DNA of 13,340 nucleotides from Gammaproteobacteria bacterium (lineage in GTDB: Bacteria > Pseudomonadota > Gammaproteobacteria > Pseudomonadales > Azotimanducaceae), in NCBI GenBank assembly GCA_030430515.1, contig JAUIKX010000071.1:1-13340 (forward strand), read 5' to 3'. The position numbers were made by a program, and so were the translations under genes. Of the stretch, positions 7,174 to 13,340 are shown piece after piece. The notes beneath the pieces were generated by a model. It was not told the DNA's origin and did not search any database. It worked only from the letters and a program-made list of their open reading frames with translations. Numbering within the stretch: position 1 is the first letter of the stretch; each line of letters begins with the position of its first letter.

Positions 7174-7286
7174 AGCCGTCTCTTTATCAGTGCAAGTGTC
7201 GGTGGAAGTCTAAATCATTCACCCTACTGCCAACAGTCTGACAGTAGTCTTCCCTTCGCCGACATAACCTCAGTTGCTGCGCGAAC
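7174..7286. promoter_or_regulatory. Shared ssb/uvrA divergent promoter region
   Basis: These 113 bases separate two divergently transcribed DNA-repair genes and must hold promoters for both. No strong consensus promoter is visible. CTGACA (7238-7243) with CATAAC (7263-7268) could serve uvrA, but the 19-base spacer is long. On the minus strand TTGGCA and GATTTAGACT-like sequences lie upstream of ssb but are poorly spaced. No CTG-N10-CAG LexA box of the E. coli kind is present. Confidence 0.5.
7224..7247. promoter_or_regulatory. Inverted repeat, candidate operator between ssb and uvrA
   Basis: CTACTG (7224-7229) and CAGTAG (7242-7247) form a perfect 6-base dyad with a 12-base centre, near the middle of the divergent region. 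The outer CTG...CAG layout resembles a LexA box, but the spacing is 12 rather than 10. ACAGT is also directly repeated at 7233-7237 and 7241-7245. The position overlaps the proposed uvrA -35 element, where a repressor would act. Confidence 0.35.
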
Positions 7287-10157
7287 ATGCCCCATATACA
7301 TTGGAGCGTTTTCCCGCAGGCACGCAGATCATTGGACACCATCGCCGTTCGGGGTGCTCGCACCCACAACCTGAAGAACATCGACATCGACATTCCCCGG
7401 GACAAACTGGTGGTGATCACGGGGCTTTCAGGATCAGGAAAATCGTCGCTTGCTTTCGACACGCTCTACGCGGAAGGGCAACGACGCTACGTGGAGTCGC
7501 TTTCGGCCTATGCGCGGCAGTTCCTTTCCATGATGGAAAAACCGGACGTAGACCATATCGAAGGCCTGTCGCCGGCGATCTCCATCGAACAGAAATCCAC
7601 GTCCCACAACCCCCGGTCTACCGTCGGCACGATTACGGAAATCTACGACTACCTGCGGCTGCTGTTCGCCAGGGTCGGGGAACCCCGCTGCCCCCACCAC
7701 AACCTGCCGCTGGACGCACAGACCGTCAGCCAGATGGTGGATCAGGTTCTGGCACTGCCGGAAGACAAACGCATCATGGTGCTCGCGCCGGTCATCAGTG
7801 AACGCAAAGGCGAACATCTGCACGTGTTCAAGGAGCTGGTGGCCGCCGGCTTCATCCGTGCCCGCATCGACGGCCTGGTGGTCGACCTCGACTCACCACC
7901 GAACCTCGACAAGAACAAAAAACACACCATCGAAGCGGTGGTGGACCGGCTCCGGGTCAAAAGCGATCAGCAGCAGCGCCTGGCTGAATCGTTCGAGACT
8001 GCACTGGAACTGACCGATGGTGTCGCCAAAGTCTGCGACATGGACGATGAGAACGATGAGCTCGTGTTCAGCTCCCGCTATGCCTGCCCGCAGTGCGGCT
8101 ACAGTATCAGCGAGCTGGAACCGCGCATGTTCTCATTCAACAATCCCGCCGGCGCCTGCGAAGAATGCGACGGGCTCGGCGTCACCCAGTTTTTCGACCC
8201 AAATCTTGTGGTGACCGACGATGAGCTTTCACTGGCAGAAGGCGCGATCCGCGGCTGGGACCGGCGCAACGTCTATTACTTTCACATGCTGTCTTCTCTT
8301 GCGGAGCACTACGGCTTCGATGTGGACACCCCATTCCGCAAACTGAAGAAGAAACACCGGGAGGCCATTCTCAACGGCAGCGGCAACACGCGTATCGATT
8401 TCAGCTACATGAACGATCGCGGTGACGTCATCCAACGCCGTCACCGTTTCGAAGGGGTTCTGCCCAACATGGAGCGGCGGTACCGTGAAACCGACAGCAG
8501 CATGGTGCGCGAAAATCTGCAGAAGTATCTACGCAGTGCCGCGTGCCCGACCTGCGCAGGCACCCGTTTGCGGCAGGAGTCGAGACACGTGTTCATCGGC
8601 GAGGCCAACCTCCCCAACATCACCACCCAGGCGGTGGAAGATGCGCTCGAGCACTTCAAAAAGCTGAAGCTTAAGGGCCAGCGGGCCACCATCGCCGATA
8701 AGATTCTGAAAGAGCTGCAGGCGCGGCTGCAGTTTCTGGTGGATGTGGGTCTGAACTACCTCACGCTCGATCGCAGCGCGGAGACGCTCTCCGGAGGCGA
8801 AGCCCAGCGCATCCGCCTGGCCAGTCAGATCGGTGCGGGGCTCGTGGGCGTCATGTACATCCTCGATGAGCCGTCCATCGGCCTCCATCAGCGCGACAAC
8901 GAACGGTTGCTCGGCACCCTGGTACATCTCAGGGATCTGGGCAATACCGTTCTCGTGGTCGAGCATGACGAGGAAGCCGTACGCGCAGCGGATTTCATCA
9001 TCGACATCGGCCCCGGTGCTGGCGTGCACGGTGGTGAGATAGTGGCCAGCGGCACCTTGAATCAGGTGATGAAAACCAAGGGGTCCATAACCGGCGAATA
9101 CCTCAGCGGCAAGCGCTGCATCCCCATACCAGAAAGCCGCACTCCTCGAGACCCTGAGAAAACGGTCACACTCAGCGGCGCCAGCGGCAACAATCTACGC
9201 GACGTAACGCTCGAGCTGCCGTGCGGTCTGTTTACATGCATCACCGGCGTCTCCGGCTCCGGCAAATCGACGCTGATCAATCAGACGCTCTATCCGATCG
9301 CAGCAGAGAAACTCAACAAGGCGACCACGCTGACACCGGCCCCTTTCGAACGCATCGACGGTCTCAAGCACCTCGACAAGGTTGTAGACATCGATCAGAG
9401 CCCCATCGGGCGAACGCCACGGTCCAACCCGGCAACGTATACCGGCTTGTTTACGCCGATCAGAGAGCTGTTCGCGCAGACCCAGGAAGCACGTGCCCGA
9501 GGGTACAAACCGGGGCGCTTCAGCTTCAACGTGAAGGGCGGCCGCTGCGAGGCCTGCCAAGGCGACGGCGTGATCAAGGTGGAAATGCATTTTCTACCGG
9601 ACATCTATGTGCCCTGCGATGTGTGCAAGGGGAAGCGTTACAACCGCGAAACTCTGGACGTTCAGTACAAAGGCAAGAACATCAACGAAGTGCTCGACAT
9701 GACGGTGGAAGAAGCCCGCGAGTTCTTCGACGCGGTGCCGATGCTCGCACGCAAGCTGCAGACGTTGATGGACGTGGGCTTGTCGTACATCCGGCTCGGC
9801 CAGAGTGCGACCACGCTGTCAGGCGGTGAGGCGCAACGGGTCAAACTCTCCAGGGAGCTGTCCAAGCGTGATACGGGAAGCACCCTGTACATACTCGACG
9901 AACCCACGACCGGGCTGCACTTCGCCGACATCGCGCAGCTGCTCGACGTGCTGCACAGGCTGCGGGACGCGGGCAATACGGTGGTAGTCATCGAACACAA
10001 TCTCGACGTTATCAAAACAGCCGACTGGATCGTCGATCTCGGCCCCGAAGGTGGCTCGGGTGGCGGGCAGATCATCGCTACGGGCACGCCCGAAGACGTC
10101 GCAAAGTCACGTAAATCACACACGGGGCGATTTGTGAAGCAGGTCCTTTCCGCCTAG
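7287..10157 (+). CDS. uvrA: Excinuclease ABC subunit A (UvrA)
   Basis: UvrA is the damage-recognition ATPase of nucleotide excision repair. It forms a complex with UvrB and loads it at bulky lesions. The 956-residue protein is nearly collinear with E. coli UvrA (940). It has a Walker A at GLSGSGKSS (46-54), a zinc module with Cys267/270/291/294, a signature LSGGEAQR (501-508) and a Walker B region ILDEPSIGL. In the second half it has Walker A GVSGSGKST (654-662), zinc cysteines 754/757/777/780, a signature LSGGEAQR (844-851) and ILDEPTTGL. All ATPase and zinc residues are intact. Conserved sequence starts at residue 18 (TIAVRGARTHNLKNI). The first 15 residues have no family counterpart, and TTG at 7332 would give the usual N-terminus; neither start has a good ribosome binding site. 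It is divergent from ssb and is followed by 107 bases before the next gene. Confidence 0.98.
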   Translation: MPHIHWSVFPQARRSLDTIAVRGARTHNLKNIDIDIPRDKLVVITGLSGSGKSSLAFDTLYAEGQRRYVESLSAYARQFLSMMEKPDVDHIEGLSPAISIEQKSTSHNPRSTVGTITEIYDYLRLLFARVGEPRCPHHNLPLDAQTVSQMVDQVLALPEDKRIMVLAPVISERKGEHLHVFKELVAAGFIRARIDGLVVDLDSPPNLDKNKKHTIEAVVDRLRVKSDQQQRLAESFETALELTDGVAKVCDMDDENDELVFSSRYACPQCGYSISELEPRMFSFNNPAGACEECDGLGVTQFFDPNLVVTDDELSLAEGAIRGWDRRNVYYFHMLSSLAEHYGFDVDTPFRKLKKKHREAILNGSGNTRIDFSYMNDRGDVIQRRHRFEGVLPNMERRYRETDSSMVRENLQKYLRSAACPTCAGTRLRQESRHVFIGEANLPNITTQAVEDALEHFKKLKLKGQRATIADKILKELQARLQFLVDVGLNYLTLDRSAETLSGGEAQRIRLASQIGAGLVGVMYILDEPSIGLHQRDNERLLGTLVHLRDLGNTVLVVEHDEEAVRAADFIIDIGPGAGVHGGEIVASGTLNQVMKTKGSITGEYLSGKRCIPIPESRTPRDPEKTVTLSGASGNNLRDVTLELPCGLFTCITGVSGSGKSTLINQTLYPIAAEKLNKATTLTPAPFERIDGLKHLDKVVDIDQSPIGRTPRSNPATYTGLFTPIRELFAQTQEARARGYKPGRFSFNVKGGRCEACQGDGVIKVEMHFLPDIYVPCDVCKGKRYNRETLDVQYKGKNINEVLDMTVEEAREFFDAVPMLARKLQTLMDVGLSYIRLGQSATTLSGGEAQRVKLSRELSKRDTGSTLYILDEPTTGLHFADIAQLLDVLHRLRDAGNTVVVIEHNLDVIKTADWIVDLGPEGGSGGGQIIATGTPEDVAKSRKSHTGRFVKQVLSA

Positions 10158-10264
10158 GGCAAGTACTTACAAACGGTTTTCACGAACTCAAACCTTCGCA
10201 CAGTTTGCTACGCGCCAGGCTTTATCATGATGTTCTGACAAACCGCTGTATGAAGTGAAGGATC
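10158..10264. other. Intergenic region between uvrA and the cupin-like gene
   Basis: This 107-base stretch shows no clear intrinsic terminator for uvrA. TATCAT (10223-10228) is a possible -10 element for the next gene, but I see no good -35 partner. GAAGG just before the ATG at 10265 is a plausible, closely spaced ribosome binding site. Confidence 0.4.
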
Positions 10265-11248
10265 ATGGCGCGAAGCTTGTTGAAAGACTGGACCGAAGAA
10301 GACTACGCAACCGTGGAGCACGGCATTCTGCATGCCAAGCACCGGCTGCACGAAACCGGTATTTTCTCCGACGAGAACCTCTGCAGGATCATCGACACCC
10401 ATCCGGAGGAAGACTTCTCCATCAACACCATGGGCTACGACGCCAACCAGTTCGAATGGCGGGAGGGCGATCGCAACGGTGTGCCGGCAGAGAAGCTGCT
10501 GGAGCTCGTTAAAAATGGCCACTTCTGGATGAACTGCCGCAAAATGGTGAAAAACCATGCGGATGTGCGCGAGGCGGTCAACGACATCTATAACGAGCTC
10601 GAAGCGAAATCTCCGGGCTTCAAGGCCATGGAACGGTCAGCCAACCTGCTGATTTCCTCACCAGATGCCCTCGTGCCTTACCACATAGATATTCCGGTCA
10701 ACATGCTATGGCACATTCGCGGGCGCAAACGCGTGTGGGTCTATCCGCACTTCGATTTCCGTTTTGCGTCTCAGGAAGTCACCGAACTGGTCTGTAACGG
10801 TGACCTCACTGAGGACGTCCCCTACAACTCGGAGTGGGACAAGTACGCACTCGTCTTCGATCCGGAGCCTGGCGATCTACTGACCTGGCCTCAGCTTGGC
10901 CCGCACCACGTTAAGAATCTGGATGATCTTTGCGTCTCGCTGTCCACAGAGCACCTGAATCCCAGAGCCATTCGTCGTATGCATGTGCACAGAGCCAACC
11001 ACTTTCTGCGCAAAACGTTTGGCATGACACCCACCCACGTATCACCCGACGGCCCCCTTGCACATGTCAAACAGACGCTGACTCGTGTTGTCGGCAAGAT
11101 TCAGAACGGCGGCAAAGCGCGCAAGAAGGCCTATACCTACCCGATAACCTTCAAGATCGATCCGAACGCCCCGGAGGGCTACGTGCTGCTGGACGAGAAA
11201 CCGCCGGAAGAGATCGCACCCCACCTGGCTCTCGACAAAGCCAGCTGA
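10265..11248 (+). CDS. JmjC/cupin-like putative Fe(II)-dependent oxygenase of unknown substrate
   Basis: This is a soluble protein of 327 residues with no signal peptide. The central part reads as a double-stranded beta-helix of the cupin/JmjC type. VPYHIDIPVNMLWHIRGRKR (137-156) supplies an HxD pair (His140, Asp142). GDLLTWPQLGPHHVKNL (203-219) supplies the distal histidine (His214 or His215), and CVSLSTEH follows as a closing strand. That would complete a 2-His-1-carboxylate iron site as in 2-oxoglutarate oxygenases. Trp158 and Tyr160 lie after the Arg/Lys-rich turn that in some relatives holds the cosubstrate. The N-terminal 125 residues are helical and charged; the C-terminal 80 are basic and I do not recognise them. 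The gene is convergent with the amidotransferase gene, with only 13 bases between stops. Hydroxylation of a protein, small molecule or glycan is possible; no substrate is indicated. A non-catalytic cupin is the main alternative. Confidence 0.7.
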   Translation: MARSLLKDWTEEDYATVEHGILHAKHRLHETGIFSDENLCRIIDTHPEEDFSINTMGYDANQFEWREGDRNGVPAEKLLELVKNGHFWMNCRKMVKNHADVREAVNDIYNELEAKSPGFKAMERSANLLISSPDALVPYHIDIPVNMLWHIRGRKRVWVYPHFDFRFASQEVTELVCNGDLTEDVPYNSEWDKYALVFDPEPGDLLTWPQLGPHHVKNLDDLCVSLSTEHLNPRAIRRMHVHRANHFLRKTFGMTPTHVSPDGPLAHVKQTLTRVVGKIQNGGKARKKAYTYPITFKIDPNAPEGYVLLDEKPPEEIAPHLALDKAS

Positions 11249-11254
11249 AAGCTA

Positions 11255-11273
11255 AGGGCGGTTACGCCGCCCT
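11255..11273. terminator. Hairpin between the convergent oxygenase-like and amidotransferase genes
   Basis: AGGGCGG (11255-11261) and CCGCCCT (11267-11273) make a perfect 7-base, G+C-rich stem with a 5-base loop. The stem begins 7 bases past the plus-strand stop, and the loop contains the TAA stop of the minus-strand gene. On the minus strand the stem is followed by TAGCTTTC, a weak T-run; on the plus strand there is none. It probably acts as a terminator for the minus-strand genes and perhaps for both directions. The stem shares AGGGCG/CGCCCT with the hairpin between uppP and ssb. Confidence 0.5.
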
Positions 11274-13139
11274 CGCTTCGCCCTCTGCCAGGCTGCCGAC
11301 AATGAAACGCCGGTGCCAGAACTCCAGGGAAATTACACTCCACAGCTGCATGGAGTAGTCGTGGTGGCCGCGCAGGTGATCCTGGAGCAGACGGTCTACG
11401 CCCTCCGGTGAAAGCAGCCCGGATTCCGCGACCGATTCCCTGGAGAGAAACGTTTCTAGAAACGGTCGCAGATCGTGCTTGAACCAGTGACCGATGGGCG
11501 AATCAAAACCAACCTTCTTGCGATCGACGATCTCCGCCGGCAGATACCGCAGAGCCACCTCCTTGAGGATGTGCTTGGTGCGGGACCCTTTCAGCCGGTA
11601 AGCATGAGGCAATGCGGCAGCAAACTCCGCCACCCGGTAGTCGCACAGGGGCGAACGCACCTCCAGGCTCGTGCTCATACTCATTCGGTCCATGTAGGTC
11701 AGCTGGTACTCCGGAAGGTAGCCGCCTACATCTACAGCCATGACGCCGCTCATGAGATCCGGCGCCTGGCGCATCCGCTCAAGGGCCAATAGATTGCCGC
11801 CGCATGATCCACTTTCAAAGAGCGATTCCCGCACCTCAGGACGTATCAGCTGCAACCACGAGAGATAGCTTTCCTGAGGATCCTTACCCAGCGTTCCGGC
11901 GAAGCGCTTCAGACGCTTCATCAAACGGTTTCCGTCGGTTGAATCGTTACCCTGCTCCACCAGCCATCGCACGGGTGAGGCCAGGAGCGAAGGAATATGC
12001 CGGGTGTAGCGCAACAGGTTGATCGCGCTGTGTCGAGGATAGCCCTGGAAAAGCTCATCGCCACCGGTGCCGCCCATGGCCACTTTCACGTCCTGAGCTA
12101 CGAACTGACAGAGCAGATAGACCAGCATGGAAGTGGGCTCACCGTTCGGCTCATCATAGTGCGTCGCGATCTTCGGCAGCAGTTCGAGGTTCATTGCGGC
12201 ATCAACGATCAGCTCCTGGTGCGTAGTGCCCAGATAGTCGGCCACCTGCTTAGCATAGTTGAGCTCATTGAACCCTGCTGCTTCAGCACCGTAGCCCACC
12301 GAGTATGTTCGAACGTTTGCACCGAGCTTCTTCATGAGCGCAACGATCAGCGATGAGTCCACACCACCGGAGAGAAAGGCAGCAACCTCCACATCACTTT
12401 TCATACAGTAACGAACCGCCTCGATCAGCAGCGCGTCAAGCTGATCCACGGCTTGATCGAACGTCAGGTCCAATGTCGGAGCAGGCGTGAACTGCCAGTA
12501 TGTCCTGCGGGAGATGGCACCCTGCTCAAAAACAAGGAACTCCCCGGGGTTCAGTTTCTCGATGTGCCGATAAGCGGTCTGCGAGCCTGGCACATAGCCG
12601 AGCGCGAGAAAGGATGACACTGCATCGTGATTCGCCGCCCGCTGCACATCGGTCTGCAAGAGGCATTTGATCTCAGAGGCAAAACGGATGGTGCCGTTGT
12701 GATGAGCATAATACAGGGGCTTTTCGCCCAGGCGATCCCGTGCCAGCAGCAGGCGCTTCCGGCTTCGGTCCCACAGCGCAATGGCGAACATGCCACGGAG
12801 ATGGCTCAGACACTCATCACCATACTCTTCGTACGCGTGAACGATAACTTCAGTATCGCTGCGCGTCCGAAACTCATGCCCCGCAGCGACGAGCGCCTCG
12901 CGCACCTCCTCGAAGTTGTAGATCTCCCCATTGAAAACAACCCACACGCTCTCGTCTTCGTTGGCGATCGGCTGCGAGCCACCTTCCAGGTCGATGATGG
13001 ACAGACGCACCATTCCCAGAACAGCGTCATCGAAAGCACGAACGCCCGTGTGGTCCGGGCCTCGATGGGTCATCACATCGCACATGCGATGCACGGTTGC
13101 TTCATCGATGCGACCAACGCCGCCTGTTATACCGCACAT
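11262..13139 (-). CDS. Asparagine synthase (glutamine-hydrolysing) family amidotransferase, glycan-cluster type
   Basis: This family frees ammonia from glutamine in one domain and passes it to an adenylated carboxylate in the other. The ATG at 13139 puts the nucleophile at Cys2 (MCGITGG), and GGGGTGGACC just upstream is a good binding site; the GTG nine bases upstream is not the start. Glutaminase landmarks are Arg45 in RLSIIDL, NGEIYN (70-75) and SDTEV (94-98). The synthetase half has the ATP loop LSGGVDSS (256-263), HYDEPNGEP (328-336), GGTGGDELFQGY (356-367; the family usually has SGDGGDE) and KKVGFDSPIGHW near the end. The 625-residue length exceeds E. coli AsnB (554) and fits paralogues found in exopolysaccharide and exosortase-type loci. 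It overlaps the glycosyltransferase upstream, which supports amidation of a sugar acid or related glycan precursor over plain asparagine supply; the substrate is inferred only. Confidence 0.9.
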   Translation of the reverse strand: MCGITGGVGRIDEATVHRMCDVMTHRGPDHTGVRAFDDAVLGMVRLSIIDLEGGSQPIANEDESVWVVFNGEIYNFEEVREALVAAGHEFRTRSDTEVIVHAYEEYGDECLSHLRGMFAIALWDRSRKRLLLARDRLGEKPLYYAHHNGTIRFASEIKCLLQTDVQRAANHDAVSSFLALGYVPGSQTAYRHIEKLNPGEFLVFEQGAISRRTYWQFTPAPTLDLTFDQAVDQLDALLIEAVRYCMKSDVEVAAFLSGGVDSSLIVALMKKLGANVRTYSVGYGAEAAGFNELNYAKQVADYLGTTHQELIVDAAMNLELLPKIATHYDEPNGEPTSMLVYLLCQFVAQDVKVAMGGTGGDELFQGYPRHSAINLLRYTRHIPSLLASPVRWLVEQGNDSTDGNRLMKRLKRFAGTLGKDPQESYLSWLQLIRPEVRESLFESGSCGGNLLALERMRQAPDLMSGVMAVDVGGYLPEYQLTYMDRMSMSTSLEVRSPLCDYRVAEFAAALPHAYRLKGSRTKHILKEVALRYLPAEIVDRKKVGFDSPIGHWFKHDLRPFLETFLSRESVAESGLLSPEGVDRLLQDHLRGHHDYSMQLWSVISLEFWHRRFIVGSLAEGEARAA

Positions 13140-13340
13140 TTGGTCCACCCCAGATGTTGCATGGTGTGTGCCCAGCGAGCAGCAGCTCTAGCGGGCGATA
13201 CGTAGGCCGCAGATTGCGCGGCTGAGCGAGCCAACTGTTCGTAGCGGCCCTCAGCGAGCATCTGCCGAATGGCTTCAGCCAGACTTTCGGGTGTGCACTC
13301 GGCGAGCAGCCGGCCGTTGTAATCATCCTTTACGAGATCA
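13127..13340 (-). CDS. Glycosyltransferase, family-4 type, C-terminal fragment
   Basis: This minus-strand frame is open from the right edge to a TAA at 13127-13129 and encodes about 70 residues, the end of a protein that starts outside the window. DLVKDDYNGRLLAECTPESL matches the end of the donor-binding domain of GT4 glycosyltransferases, where a line of the form 'VxDGxNGxLL...D...LAxAI' follows the nucleotide-sugar EX7E motif. AIRQML, a small Ala-rich helix (SAAQSAAYVSPARAAA) and a short tail WTKCAV follow. Its last 13 bases overlap the start of the amidotransferase gene in another frame, so the two are very likely co-translated parts of one glycan-synthesis operon. Donor and acceptor sugars cannot be judged from this fragment. 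Confidence 0.78.
   Translation of the reverse strand, partial: DLVKDDYNGRLLAECTPESLAEAIRQMLAEGRYEQLARSAAQSAAYVSPARAAARWAHTMQHLGWTKCAV

Noticed and set aside
7174..7286. Canonical LexA (SOS) box between ssb and uvrA
   Set aside because: Every CTG in the region was checked for a CAG ten bases downstream and none has one; only the 12-base-spaced dyad remains.
7274..7801. A second plus-strand frame overlapping the start of uvrA
   Set aside because: The uvrA frame encodes Walker A and other conserved motifs here, while this frame gives an Arg/Pro/His-rich product with no family features.
8529..9029. A 166-residue open frame on the minus strand inside uvrA
   Set aside because: It lies wholly within a conserved, intact part of uvrA; long antisense frames are expected in G+C-rich coding DNA.
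13102..13326. A 74-residue minus-strand frame at the right edge
   Set aside because: The neighbouring frame carries a clear glycosyltransferase C-terminus with a stop at 13127, so this is its shadow.

Overview
The window looks like a stretch of chromosome from a gammaproteobacterium of moderately high G+C. The basis is the block proA-nadD-rsfS-rlmH-mrdA (an order I know from Pseudomonas and relatives), the divergent ssb/uvrA pair, and UvrA, SSB and PBP2 sequences close to the E. coli type. The order or family cannot be fixed from this sequence alone. There are no tRNA or rRNA genes, CRISPR arrays, transposases or long repeats, and no gene-free stretch over 300 bases.

Layout. (1) Minus strand, about 5.06 kb down to the left edge: a stand-alone LON-domain protein, then proA, nadD, rsfS, rlmH and mrdA (PBP2). 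The genes from proA to rlmH overlap by exactly 4 bases at every junction and mostly use TTG or GTG starts. The block joins proline synthesis, NAD synthesis, ribosome silencing, 23S rRNA methylation and cell elongation. (2) Plus strand, 5.1-6.7 kb: a dienelactone-hydrolase-family enzyme and uppP (undecaprenyl pyrophosphate phosphatase), probably co-transcribed. (3) 6.7-10.2 kb: ssb (minus) and uvrA (plus) diverge from a 113-base intergenic region that contains a perfect 6-base dyad. (4) 10.26-11.25 kb, plus: a JmjC/cupin-like putative iron-dependent oxygenase of unknown substrate. (5) 11.26 kb to the right edge, minus: a glutamine-dependent asparagine-synthase-family amidotransferase that overlaps the end of a family-4-type glycosyltransferase. 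This pair looks like the end of a polysaccharide or glycan biosynthesis cluster that continues beyond the window.

Most of the window is core housekeeping DNA. Two places stand out. At the extreme left, roughly the first 150 bases are much richer in G+C. PBP2 homology stops there before the KTG box, and a different reading frame takes on coding character, which suggests a chimeric join or an insertion. At the right, the oxygenase-like gene converges tail to tail on the amidotransferase/glycosyltransferase pair across a strong hairpin. It is the least understood gene here and the best candidate for new biology, though nothing in the sequence shows what it modifies.
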